Positions 1 through 8,935 of a stretch of 28,094 nt of DNA are shown piece by piece. Numbering within the stretch: the stretch's first letter is position 1; every line of letters begins with the position of its first letter. Below the pieces are notes generated by a model. That model had not been told where the DNA came from. It saw only the letters and a list, made by a program, of their open reading frames with translations, and ran no database searches. Made by a program: the position numbers and the translations under genes. Source of the DNA: Chara braunii (taxonomy: Eukaryota; Streptophyta; Charophyceae; Charales; Characeae); assembly GCA_003427395.1 (NCBI GenBank), contig BFEA01000625.1:312390-340483 (forward strand), read 5' to 3'.

Positions 1-148
1 CCAACTCAGATCTGAAAAAAAATGAGTGGATGGTTGTTTTCTGACTGGTCGGCAGACCGCCGACTGGTCGGCCCTACTGGTCGGCCCTACTGGTCGGCTG
101 CAATACGGTCGGCGGTCAGGGTCGGTGGTCGGCAGGGATGCAACCATG
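1..148. mobile_element. hAT-like transposon end (element runs off the left edge)
   Basis: Seen: a dense array of GGTCGG/GACTGGTCGG motifs (about 30-135) ends in GATGCAACCATG at 148. The reverse complement of this end, CATGGTTGCATCCCTGCCGACC, closely matches the sequence starting at 2718 (CAGGGTTGCATACCC, then GCTGACC). Known: many hAT elements begin CAGGG and carry short repeated subterminal motifs. Inferred: this is the last part of an element lying mostly outside the window. The terminal CAGGG has decayed to CATGG. No transposase is visible, and the 8 bp target duplication cannot be tested because the other end is missing. Confidence 0.4.
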
Positions 149-1129
149 CCTCAGAACAATTTCGGGGGTGGACATTGGACTCTGTTCCTTAGTCAGGAGC
201 CATGACCTCTTCAGCACCGAGGATGTTGGCAATCAAAAAAAAAAAAAAAAAAAAAGACAATCAGTCCAGCAGCCTGGTGGCCTCTGTTCTCGCGCAAAAG
301 ACTCAGTGCGCTCTTCCCTGAGAGCAGCTTGTTTTTGTAGACCGGGCCTGGCTGGCACCTGGGCCCAACCTTCAGTTGGTGGCCGTCTTGGTCAAGGTGC
401 CGGGGGCTGGCAGGGCCCATAGGCCTCAAACACCTGATCGACCCTCATAAAAGCTCCCTTGCCACCCGCCATTCCCCACCCCACCACCAATTAAAAGGGA
501 AGCTTGCTTGGGCCTAGATTGTGCTAAAAGTAGTAATTTAAAAAGAAGCTTCTAGTCTGTTACTGTGTTTTGGGGCTACGCCGCTACGGTATAGAGTAGG
601 TACGGTACGCCAGAGGTCCAGTGTGACAGTCGTCTTCGCACGAATAGAACATCTGGTCGTTATAGCTGCATTTGGGGCAGGTTGCAGTCCAGATACATAA
701 TGTCAATATGTTCTATATGGGGGAAGACAGCAGTCCGAGAACCTTCAGGCATTCAGGCATAAGAAACTTGCAGACCAATCCTTCCTATTGGCCATCTTTG
801 CTGATAACTCCCTGTCTGGATAACTTCTCGAATATACCCTCGGCCTGGTCAGGTATTTTCGAAGAAAGATCAAACACTGACCCCACGAGACCTGAAGTTT
901 ACAAGCAAAGCCCAGGACACACATGCGATGTGCAGAAAATCTGCCTTCATGCGCACTTTTTTTTCTTTTTTTTTTTAATAACACAGGCTCCATCTATTCG
1001 TGGGAAGCATCACGTGCTGACTTCATGTACACTAAAACCACTGTCATGCTAGATATGTTACATTTTGCTGTGGCTGGAGGCTTAGGTCTTGAGTGGACCT
1101 GGAGGCTACAAAACAGCAGGTCGTCGCAC
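149..1129. other. No gene recognised; A-run and T-run
   Basis: I see no conserved coding segment here. There is a 21-base A run at 235-255 and a nearly pure T run at 957-976. These could be tails of old retroposons on the plus and minus strand respectively, but I found no tRNA-like or snRNA-like head and no target duplication for either. Frames crossing the T run encode only homopolymeric residues. Confidence 0.5.
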
Positions 1130-1754
1130 AGGAGGAAGAGGAGGAGGAGGAGGAGGAGGAGGAGGAGGTGGGCCAGGAGGAAGGGAGAAAACGAAGAGAG
1201 AAGGGGGAGGAGTAGGAAAAGGAAAGGACAGGAAAGGAGAGGAAAGGAAAGGACAAAGCAGGAGGAGAGAAGAGGAAGGAGGAAAGGAACAAGGAGGAGG
1301 AGAAGAGGAAGGAGGAAAGGAACAAGGAGGACGAGAAGAGGAAGGAGAAAAGGAACAAGGAGGAGGAGAAGAGGAAGGAGGAAAGGAACAAGGAGGAGGA
1401 GGAGAGGAAGGAGGAAAGGTGAGGAAAGGAGGAGAGAAGAGAAAGGAGGAGGAGGAGGAGGAGGAGAGGAGGAAAGGAACAAGGAGGAGAAGTGGAAGAG
1501 GACGAAGAGGACAAAGAAGAAGAAAGGAGAAGAAGAAGAAGAAAGAGGATAAAGAAGAAAAAGAAGAGTAAGAAGAAGAATTGAGAAGAAGGGACAGGAA
1601 GAAGGGAGAAGAAGAAGAAGAAGAAAGAAGAGGATAAAGAAGAACAAGAAGAGTAAGAAGAAGTGAGAAGAAGGGACAGGTAGAAGGGAGAAGAAGAAGA
1701 AGAAGAAGAAGAACAAGAACAAGAACAAGAACAAGAGGAGGAGGAGGAGGAGGA

Positions 1755-1785
<31 letters not shown>

Positions 1786-2066
1786 ATAAAGAAGACGGAA
1801 GAAGAGTACTAAGAAGGAGGGAGAAGGAGGGAGAAGAAGAAGAAGAAGAAGAAGAAGAAGAAGAAGAAGAAGAAGAAGAAGAAGAAGAGGAGGCGGCGGA
1901 GGAGGAGGAGAAGAAGAATGAACAGGATAAAGAAGAAGAAAGGAGAAGAAAAGAGAAGAAGAAGGGAGAAGAAGGGAGAAAAAGAGGAGGAGGAGGAGGA
2001 GGAGGAGGAGAAGAAGAAGAGCAAAGGAGGGGAGGATCAAAGAAGCAGAAGGAAGGAGAAGAAGAA
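1130..2066. repeat. ~0.9 kb polypurine tract, (GGA/GAA)n with a 33 bp higher-order repeat
   Basis: The plus strand is almost entirely G and A for over 900 bases, mostly GGA, GAA and GAG triplets. Inside it the AACAAGGAGG landmark recurs at 1288, 1321, 1354 and 1387, a regular 33 bp period. Farther on (1840-1910) it is a pure GAA run. The long open frames on both strands (Arg/Glu/Gly-rich on plus, Leu/Ser/Pro-rich on minus) are products of the composition and not genes. Polypurine mirror repeats of this size can form intramolecular triplexes, which is known physics and not shown here. It sits between two outward-facing hAT-like ends. Confidence 0.95.
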
Positions 2067-2399
2067 ACTTACATTCCAGAAATAAAACTCTGAATTTCGC
2101 TTGATATTGATAATGATTTTACACTCTGTTTGGAGATAATTTGTAGTTCTATTAGCTTTCTGTACAGCTGTGAGGCCAACAGAAGCAATGGGATCATCTG
2201 CAGCGCAAAAGATGATGTGACTCATGTCAGCAAATGACATAACAACAATGACAACAGCACATGACATTGTGCTCAACAGAGACCACCTCCCCCCCCCTCC
2301 CCCCAATAACAGCTGATAATATGGACAGCGACAGAACAGTATGTTTGTGCTCCACGACTTCCACGTTGATTTAGTGCCTCGCCACACCACTCGCCACAC
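2067..2399. other. No gene recognised
   Basis: AT-rich unique-looking sequence with a short C-rich run near 2285-2305 and a small duplication (CTCGCCACAC twice at 2378-2399) directly before the CAGGGGTG repeat. No coding or RNA signal was recognised. Confidence 0.4.
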
Positions 2400-2629
2400 C
2401 AGGGGTGTTATTTTCGACGAATTTCGCACCGAAGCTGTCACATTGTCCTGAATTTTTGCTTTTGTTCTTGTTTTTCTTTTTGTGAAACATTTAACGGGGG
2501 TCAAAAATTTTGCCGTTTTCGGCAGCAATTTCGGTACGAAATTCATCGAAATTTTAAAAAACAAACAATATGAGCCCATGGTGCAAACATCAAAAATAGA
2601 AACAGGCCAAAGAAAACAAAACAAACCTC
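2400..2629 (+). repeat. Dispersed repeat, copy A (CAGGGGTG start, inverted repeats, A-rich end)
   Basis: This segment recurs in reverse orientation at 8114-8935, so the two copies define a family. It starts CAGGGGTGTTATTTTCGACG and ends in an A-rich stretch. Within it, the sequence around 2411-2436 (GACGAATTTCGCACCGAAG) is an inverted repeat of 2531-2560. CAGGGGTG is a classic hAT terminus, so this may be the terminal region of a hAT-like element. The A-rich end could instead indicate a retroposon. The far end of the element is not identified for this copy. Confidence 0.7.
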
Positions 2630-2717
2630 ATGTGTCCAGTTTTGACATGTTTGGATCAATGATGAAAAAGTTGGCATTTCGTTGAATTCGTTGGATGCTT
2701 CATTTTAACTCGGACAG

Positions 2718-2822
2718 CAGGGTTGCATACCCGCTGACCGCCTGGTGCCGACCAGCCAACCGGTCGGCTGGTCGACATCCGACCAGTGAAGGGTCGCCGA
2801 CCGCAAACCTTGTCGGACATTG
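2718..2822. mobile_element. hAT-like transposon end facing right
   Basis: It starts CAGGGTTGCATACCC and continues into an array of GACCAGCC / GGTCGGCTGG / CCGACCAG motifs to about 2820. It is the inverted counterpart of the end at 148, sharing CA(G/T)GGTTGCAT and then GCYGACC. The element interior would lie to the right, but I find no matching closing end in the window, so it may be a truncated or solo end. Confidence 0.4.
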
Positions 2823-4521
2823 TTTTTGTGTTAGGGTTTTATAGTGTGTGTTTTAGATTTTCCCCACAACAGCCCCAATTCCACCCAGGTGAATAGATTC
2901 ATACTATTTCATAGTCAAAGCAGTCTTTGCCCTATTGCAGACAACAAGAGCATTTGAGATGTCCAACATATTAAAGCAATTTTGTAATTAGACAGTTTTT
3001 TGGTTATCCCTGGGGTACCCCTTTCATTGTTCTTGCAGCTCTCCTTTTACTGTGCCTCTTACACACAAGGCTGCCCACGTTGATTGTGCTTGAGCAGCAG
3101 CTGCCCACATCCCCGTGTATCTGCACGGCCCACTTGCACGTTATTTCAGGAGGCAGAGTAAAAGGGAAGGTATGCTCCTGTGCATCTCTTCAGAGCTTCA
3201 TACTCCTGTTCATTTCACTTCAGATCTTCAGCTTATACAGTCTTTGTGTCCGTCTTTCATCTTCATACTTCCCTTCATTTCATTTATGATCTTCATATTG
3301 TCTATTCTCTTAACGATGCTCATTCGTATGTTTTTGTTACTAGTACAAAGGGAGTGGAGGGGAGGGTGGAGGGTCAGGGATAGAAGGCAGAGTTCTCTAG
3401 GAGTATGGGGCAGGGGAGGTAGGGGCAATGGGAAGGAAAAAAATATGTGGAGGGCAGGATAGAGTATGACATGCAAAGAGCAGGGGAAAGGTGTATGACG
3501 GGTTTCACAGACTTCTAAACATTCACCGCTGAAAAGAAATTAACTATGGCCAGTGGCCACCCCTACAGACCAGACAGGACCGGTTCGGGTGTGGGCTATG
3601 GAAGCACCGCATCCAATTTTTGCAGTCACAGTTGCTGCATCAAATGGCACGGCGCAGACAGATGTCACAGGCTACGTGTCTCGTACATGCTAGGAACACA
3701 AAGGCACGTTGTTGGGCGGCTCCAGCCTTACGCCGCCCTTTACTTCCTTAAAGATAACTCTTGAGGAGAGCTGGATTCAGTTTCTTTACCTAGCAGGATT
3801 GCAGTCGACATCAAAACGATACGATATCAGATTCGCAGGACAAGTGTCGAGGCCGAGGTGTCAAGAAGAAGCGGATCCATGATTCTGAGTGACCGTCCCT
3901 TTATGCGCACCATTGAGGCATATCGATGACAAGACACAAAGGAATGACTACTACAAAGGAAGTGTCGGAGGCTCAAATGAAGGACAAGGACGAGAGGGCC
4001 GGACTCGTATAAAGAGTCGGGCGATGAGCCGAACAATAGAGGACCCAGCTCTTGAAACGAGCCTTCGGGCGGGCTAAGCGGCGGTAACAACGAAGTTCAT
4101 CGCTGGAACAATATCGAACGAAAAAAACGCTACGCAGGCATGTTCAGAACCGTTGCATTTGAGTTGTACGTGAGGCCTAAAAATGGCCGCGGGCCTAACG
4201 CCGGCAAAGGGGTGCCTCAAACCACATAATTATTTATTCCGGGGATTGGGCCCTGCGGATTTCTATGAGGCTGGTACCTTTCTGCATGGGGACCACGAGG
4301 TCCAGGGCAGGTTGGGCCTAGGTTCGGCATGAGCCCCGGTACGGTGGCGCTGCAAAAGGCCCGGTACCTGATAAAAAGGCCCCCTTCATTGAAAACCCTT
4401 CAGGGGCCCAAACAGGCCCGGGTACAGGCTCGGGGAAGCCATAGTACCGGGGCGCTGCAACTTGTCGGCAGCCTCGGAGCGCACAGAAGGGCTGGGGACT
4501 CCGAGAAGAGGGCCCGCAAAG
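2823..4521. other. No gene recognised
   Basis: About 1.7 kb with only short, unconvincing open frames. The last third (about 4180-4520) is GC-rich, with repeated words such as GGCGCTGCAA (two copies, near 4345 and 4449) and GGCCCGGTAC. No transposon ends, tRNA or snRNA similarity was found by eye. Confidence 0.4.
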
Positions 4522-4529
4522 TATATAAA
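4522..4529 (+). promoter_or_regulatory. Possible TATA box
   Basis: TATATAAA lies in an otherwise GC-rich stretch (GGCCCGCAAAG before it, CCCAACCGGG after it). The contrast with the flanks is what makes it noticeable. Downstream lies the CG-rich minisatellite, and no gene is recognised there. It could be the promoter of a decayed LTR element or a chance match. Confidence 0.2.
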
Positions 4530-4854
4530 CCCAACCGGGCTCAAAGGTAGGGGACTTTTTCGGACATGCGTACTTAAGGGGCACTAAAGACTCGGGAGGG
4601 CCCACTTGCGTACAGGGAGGCGACAGGAGGGGACAGGGAACAAGACACGTGCGCACCTTAGTTGCGTGGACGCGCATGCAACCTGCGCACCGTACATGCA
4701 CGGATCTAGAACAGGTGCGCTTAGGTGCACGACATCAGCGTCGGGTGCATACATGTACTCCGTAGATGTGGCCGCGCAAACGAGCGCGCACACACGGGCG
4801 CTGTGAGGCGGGGCTGTGTGCACCAGCGCGTGCACACACACACTGTAACTGGGA

Positions 4855-5335
4855 TTGCACACGGGTCGAGAAGAGCGTGGCCCGCGTGCATGGATCGAGG
4901 AGAGCGGGGGTGATCACTCGCGCGCACGTGGGCAACTGAGCACGAATCGAGAAGAGCACGGGAGATCGCGCACGCACACTCGCGCAATCACGCATGGATC
5001 GAGAAGAGCGCGGGGATCGCGCGGAGAGCGCGGGTGATCGCGCGCGCACACATGGGAAATCGCACACGGATCGAGAAGAGTGCAGGGGGATCGCGCGAGC
5101 ACAAGCGCCCAATCGTGCATGGATCGAGAAGAGCGAAGGAGATTGCGCACACACACACAGGAGATCGCGCACAGATCGAAAAGAGCGTCAGGGATCACGC
5201 GCGGATCGAGAACAGCGCAAGGAATTGCGTGCGCACACGTGCGCAATCACACACAGATCGTAAAAGGCGCGGGGATCATGTGCGCACTCACGCGCAATCA
5301 CGCACAGATCAGGAAGGGTGGGGATCGAGAAGGGC
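4855..5335. repeat. CG-rich minisatellite, 52-53 bp period with 29 bp short units
   Basis: The core GATCGAGAAGAGCGCGG recurs, allowing point changes, at 4863, 4892, 4943, 4996, 5068, 5121, 5173, 5202, 5255, 5305 and 5322. The spacings are 29, 51, 53, 72, 53, 52, 29, 53, 50 and 17 bp, so a 52-53 bp unit alternates with a 29 bp partial unit. Between cores the sequence is alternating purine-pyrimidine (CGCGCGCACACAC), which is Z-DNA-prone. The high CpG and GATC density is a property of the unit. Long frames through it (Arg/His-rich on plus, Cys/Arg/Ser-rich on minus) reflect the repeat and are not genes. Confidence 0.9.
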
Positions 5336-5904
5336 GCGCACAACCGCGTGGTATCGGGGCGAGCGCGCACGGCCTCGCGCGCTAGGACGTAACTTCGCAC
5401 GGGCGCACTTGCACGGAAGAGATCGGAACGCGGGGAGAGACAACGAGCATCAACGAGCACCACGCGCGTTCGAGAGGGACGCGAGAGGTGCTTCGCGCAC
5501 AGGTGTGAGCAACGACGTGCGCTTGCGTACAGGCGAGAACGGGTTCGGGCACAGCACGCCTGGAGGCACACTTGAAATGGGCCTTTCGGGGGCAGCGGGA
5601 CACCAGACTCTACCGGGTCTTTGGACGCATGCTGGGACATTTGACGCGACCGGGATTTTGGGACGGCACGGATTGGGACTTTGAGACTAACCAAATGGGG
5701 ACCTTGGGACAGGGGCCGTGACTCCAAGCGGACCAGGACTTTGGGACGGACCGAACCAGGACTTTGGATACAGGCTTGGGACACAGGACCTAGACTGAAC
5801 GAATCCGGACATTCGAGCAGACCGGGACTGCAGGACGGGCGAGAACATTGGGTACGGACCTATGTACCGACCTTCGAGGGCGAGAACGGGGCTCTTCCGA
5901 GGAC
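5336..5904. repeat. CG-rich flank and degenerate GGACTTTGGGAC-type repeats
   Basis: The minisatellite fades into CG-rich sequence and then into loosely repeated words of the form GGACTTTGGGAC / GGGACCTTGGGAC (about 5620-5830), which reappear at 6050-6290. The spacing is irregular, so this looks like an old, decayed tandem array. No gene is recognised. Confidence 0.5.
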
Positions 5905-6046
5905 GGGACCAGATTCAAACCGGGGCCACCCGACCCAGCCCGATGGTATCAGATTCGGACCGGGGCTATCAGACCCAACCCGGTGGTATCAGATTCGGAC
6001 CGGGGCTATCAGACCCAAGCTGGTGGTATCAGATTCGAACAGGGTC
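5905..6046. repeat. 40 bp tandem repeat, about 3.5 copies
   Basis: AGATTC recurs at 5911, 5951, 5991 and 6031, exactly 40 bp apart, within the unit GGTATCAGATTCGGACCGGG followed by GCTATCAGACCCAACCC. The middle copies are nearly identical and the outer ones are diverged, as expected for a tandem array edited most recently in its centre. Confidence 0.9.
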
Positions 6047-6868
6047 TTTCAGCAGGGACCAAAGCTTTGGACCAGAGTGCGCTCTGGAGCGAGCCAAAAC
6101 TTCGGGCACAGGTCGAGCTTGTGGGCCCGATCGAGACTTCAGGCAGGATCAGGACCTTGAGTGCAGTTTTGGACTTCGGGGGGGACCCAGATTTTGGATG
6201 AATCCGGGACTTTGGATGAGATCGGCAATCTGGGTCAGGCCGGATTTTATGGATAAGACCAGGACTTCGGGCTTTGGACACTGCCATGACCTCTAGATTA
6301 GGCTGGAGCACTTGTGGCAGCGCTAAGGCACTTGAGATCGTGCCGGAGACATTGTTGGCTGCGAACGGGACCGCGACTGATAAGGGACTCTACGACAGAC
6401 AACGGGCCGCGACACGTGGGCCGAAGAAGAGCGCGATCAGGACTTTAGTTTGAGGAGGGCCGTAACACGGATAGACTTATGGTGAAGCTTGACCTTGAGC
6501 TATGGCCTCAATGGGCACGGGAGTCCTGTTCAAACACGAAGAGTACCACTGCTGTTCCATGGGACCAGCGGGCCCATTACCAACGACACCCGATAGGGAG
6601 GCGGATTCGACGTAGGATGTTTGTGCGGTCGGTCGACACTCAGACCGATTTCCCCGACTTGGACATGCAACTTAACTCTGGGGTTGGGAGAAGCGCGGCG
6701 GACCCTATTGTTTCAGACTAAATGGAAATGTACTTTTTATTCCCTCCAAACGCTGTTTTGTGAGGACATCATGGTCGACGGTGGCGTCTTCAGTCGATTT
6801 CAGTGGTCATTGTGTGGATTTGGACTAACTCTGTTTCTTGCAGGTTACAGGAGCCCCGACCAACGCTC
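6047..6868. other. No gene recognised; possible plus-strand splice acceptor
   Basis: 6050-6300 continues the decayed GGACTT-rich repeats. 6300-6840 shows no recognised coding sequence. An open frame at 6479-6721 has no recognisable motif. At 6824-6842 there is a good-looking plant 3' splice site, with CTAAC, then a pyrimidine stretch and TTGCAG. The best protein signal next to it is on the opposite strand, so it is probably a chance match. Confidence 0.3.
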
Positions 6869-6918
6869 CCGTGGGTGACAGACACGGGGTATAGAGTTCG
6901 GTTCGGCGTGCCGGCAGA

Positions 6919-7087
6919 GCACTTCTTCCTATAGAGGCATTGCCGATCCAGCCCGTCTTCAAATTGGACATGACATGTCGGGGTGCCGTACATGAGTACA
7001 GTACTGACTGTCATCGTACGTATGGAAGCAAAAACTCGCATGGACTATACCTTCATAATCCTCACGACACAAGGCATGTGAACCACA
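6919..7087 (-). other. Cys/His-rich module 2 (C-x5-C-x14-H-x9-H-x2-H-x4-C)
   Basis: Second copy of the module, in the other frame. It has LAC-x5-C, ExYEG, AS, His, His-x2-His-Pro and SCP. After a further frame change near 6965 comes GLDxxCLxxxxC, matching the end of module 1. Identical ligand order and near-identical spacing in two diverged copies argue that this was coding sequence under selection. Confidence 0.5.
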
Positions 7088-7137
7088 TGCTAGTTGAATC
7101 TCTGGCTGGTCATCATTAGTATGGAAGGCTGACGTGC

Positions 7138-7299
7138 ACAGTTGTTTAAGCATGGCAGATCAAGGCCACAACAGCATGCTGGGCAAGTAATCAGGGGATG
7201 GGGGGGATGAGCACTGGACTGGGGATCACAATTTTCGTGTGAGAGGCTAGCAGCAACCATCCCCTCATAGTGTTCGGGGCAGAGGCTATATCGTGTACA
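7138..7299 (-). other. Cys/His-rich module 1 (C-x5-C-x13-H-x9-H-x2-H-x4-C)
   Basis: Directly downstream of the peptidase-like region and in the same frame as its second half. The ordered residues are LAC-x5-C, ExYEG, AS, His, His-x2-His-Pro, then TCP and GLDxxCLxxC. The spacing matches module 2 almost exactly. A zinc-binding domain is the natural reading, but I do not recognise the family. Confidence 0.5.
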
Positions 7300-7464
7300 T
7301 GCCAACCGAACTGTACCTGTGCGACAACACAACTGGAGGGCACAGCCATCATCCTGTGGAGAGGTCCTTTCACTGTTTGTGGTAGAATCAGCCCGATTGC
7401 TCTCCAGGGGGTGCAGTGCTTGCAAATGCTCATCGACATACTGTTCCTGATGGATGAGCCAGAC

Positions 7465-7872
7465 TGAGTGACCCTCCAGCATTTGGTGATAGAAAGAGTT
7501 AATATTTCCCACTGTGTGCACCCTACCGCTATTGTCCCATAGGGTCCATGAATTATCTGCAAAGGTAAGAGCACTGAAGTGACCTGAGCGATATAAGATA
7601 TATACCGTATTATACCCGAATATTCGGATCCATGCCTGGCTTGTGGTTTTGCGGAGCAGGCTGGAATTGCAGTCGCCTACCCAAAAATGCCATAGCCAGG
7701 ACTTCTATGTTCACCCCAGGCGCATCGCTGTCGTCGTCTGGGCAGACGGCACGGTGCTCTTCTTCTATCCAGCTCACAACGTCTGCGAAATTAGCAACAG
7801 TATAAGGCTTACAATTGTAAGCAAGGAGACATACATTAATGGCATAGTACGCACAGCGCCCTCGCTGTAGCG
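7465..7872 (-). other. Josephin/OTU-like catalytic domain region
   Basis: This is the part of the minus-strand remnant that holds the putative triad. Before the Cys is Gln-Arg-Gly-Arg (an oxyanion-type Q at Cys-4). After it come Ala-x-x-Ala-Ile-Asn, a hydrophobic helix (VCLLAY), a TVANFADVVSWI helix and GVNIEVLAMAF, resembling the helix that precedes the His loop in Josephin domains. The His is in GHFSAL and the Asp in WTLWDN, followed by a final strand, HSVWLIHQE. Known for the family: these peptidases cleave ubiquitin or ubiquitin-like chains. Whether this copy was ever active cannot be told from the sequence. Confidence 0.45.
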
Positions 7873-8113
7873 CTATGACATTGTCTGATTCCGCAGGTTG
7901 GGTGGGGGATCCGTTTCCGGCAGGGGGATCCCCGTTCGATTCTGCAGGTTGCCCAGGTGGCGGAGACTCGTTGTGGTCTTGACCAATTGGCTCCGGTATG
8001 TGCTCCACAGAGAGATGATCTTCAACCATGGGCTCCGTCAGGTAATCAGGAGACAGGCCATTGTCATTTGGGGCAGGGGAGCGAGTGGGGCTGGGTGGAT
8101 GACAGAGGGGCAG

Positions 8114-8935
8114 TTTTTTTTTTTTTTTCCCTTTGGCCTGTTTCTTTTTTTTTTATGTTTGCACTATGGGCCCATATCGTTTGTTTTTTTAAATTTCGAT
8201 GAATTTCGCACCAAAATTGCCGGCGAGAACGGCGAACATTTGGCCCCCCATGAAATGTTACACAAAAATAACAACAAGAAAAAAAGCTAGGGAGATATCC
8301 CGGGGCCCGGGCGTCCGGGTCCCGATGTCACACCCGGATTGGCGACCGGGTGACCGGCCGGGCATGACCCCTGGGCATGGCCCCGGGCAGCCCCAGTGCA
8401 AAAAAAAAAAAATAAAAAAAATTCAAATCCAAAAAAATCTGAAAAAGAATTTGTTGTGTAGAATTGCAGTACAAACAACTTTATTTATTATTATTATTAT
8501 TTTTTTTTTTAAGCTTTGTTCTTCTCTCAATTTCACCTCACACTACCTACCTACAAACAACTTTTGGCTGAGGGTCACATCAGAATTCGTCACAGGACTA
8601 AAGATTAAAAAAATAACCATATCACACTAAAGCACCCCGATTTAAACCCCTTTAGCCCCTTTAAAATTCATTTACACTCCCCTTTCTCCCCTTTGACAGC
8701 CAACACTCAAAAAAAGAAAGGAGCCTCTCGGAGAGCGCGGAAAAACCCCACCGCCATTTTTTTTATTTTTTTTGCCATGACCGGGTCATCCGGGCGTCAG
8801 ACCCCCCCGGGCGTCACGCCCGGGTGACTGGCCGGTCCAGACCGGCCGGTGGTGAAAATCTTCCTAGAAAAGAAGCAAAAAAATCAGCACAATGTGAAAG
8901 TTTCGGTGCAAAATTCGTCCAAAATAACACCCCTG
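8114..8935 (-). repeat. Dispersed repeat, copy B (split by an insertion)
   Basis: Minus-strand counterpart of 2400-2629. It starts at 8935 with CAGGGGTGTTATTTTGGACG, runs to 8868, is interrupted by the 581 bp element at 8287-8867, and resumes from 8286 to about 8114 in a T-rich (plus-strand) end. Internal landmarks are preserved, including GGCCTGTTTC, GGGCCCATA and the paired GAATTTCGCACC inverted repeats. The peptidase-like coding remnant follows immediately and in the same orientation, so this repeat could be the 5' terminal region of the element that carried that gene. Confidence 0.7.
8287..8867. mobile_element. 581 bp non-autonomous TIR element with 8 bp target duplication
   Basis: Left end CTAGGGAGATAT and right end (reverse complement) CTAGGAAGATTT form 12 bp terminal inverted repeats with two mismatches. 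The flanks are AAAAAAAG (8279-8286) and AAAAGAAG (8868-8875), an 8 bp duplication with one mismatch. Comparison with copy A shows the uninterrupted host sequence, confirming the insertion. Subterminal regions are packed with CCGGGCGT/GACCGGGTGACCGG motifs and the interior is AT-rich with no coding capacity. Eight-base duplications fit hAT-type transposition. The subterminal motif arrays recall the GGTCGG arrays at 1-148 and 2718. Confidence 0.7.

Larger units (their letters stand above)
6919..8105 (-). pseudogene. Broken gene: Josephin/OTU-like cysteine peptidase plus two CHHHC modules
   Basis: Read on the minus strand, an open frame runs from about 8105 (no clear start; first ATG at 8029) through a Pro/Glu/Ser/Asn-rich stretch into a papain-fold motif, QRGRCAYYAIN. 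The likely nucleophile Cys is encoded at 7853-7855. The frame stops at 7610. A 1-base frame change near 7615 picks up ILYRSGHFSALTF, with His at 7579-7581, and then LWDN, with Asp at 7534-7536. Cys to His is about 91 residues, and Asp is 15 residues after His. That is the spacing I recall for the Josephin fold (Cys, His, then Asn/Asp 15 later). OTU peptidases are the main alternative, and OTU domains do occur in some retroelements. Two Cys/His modules follow. Frame changes near 7615, 7125 and 6965 alternate between the same two frames, so either the gene has decayed or the assembly contains 1-base errors. Confidence 0.55.

Noticed and set aside
994-2040. 348-residue open frame on the minus strand and Arg-rich frames on the plus strand
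   Set aside because: They are translations of the polypurine tract. Residue content follows the triplets and there is no domain.
4855-5335. CRISPR-like direct repeats
   Set aside because: Spacers are not unique and unit length varies. This is a eukaryotic minisatellite.
4735-5784. Long Arg/His/Cys-rich frames on both strands
   Set aside because: They follow the 52 bp minisatellite and its CG-rich flank. Period and residue bias come from the DNA repeat.
5681-6311. Three overlapping frames of 117-159 residues
   Set aside because: They arise from the 40 bp repeat and the GGACTTTGG-type words. Stop codons are scarce because of composition.
6824-6842. Splice acceptor CTAAC...TTGCAG on the plus strand
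   Set aside because: The only credible coding signal nearby is on the minus strand and no donor or exon could be paired with it.
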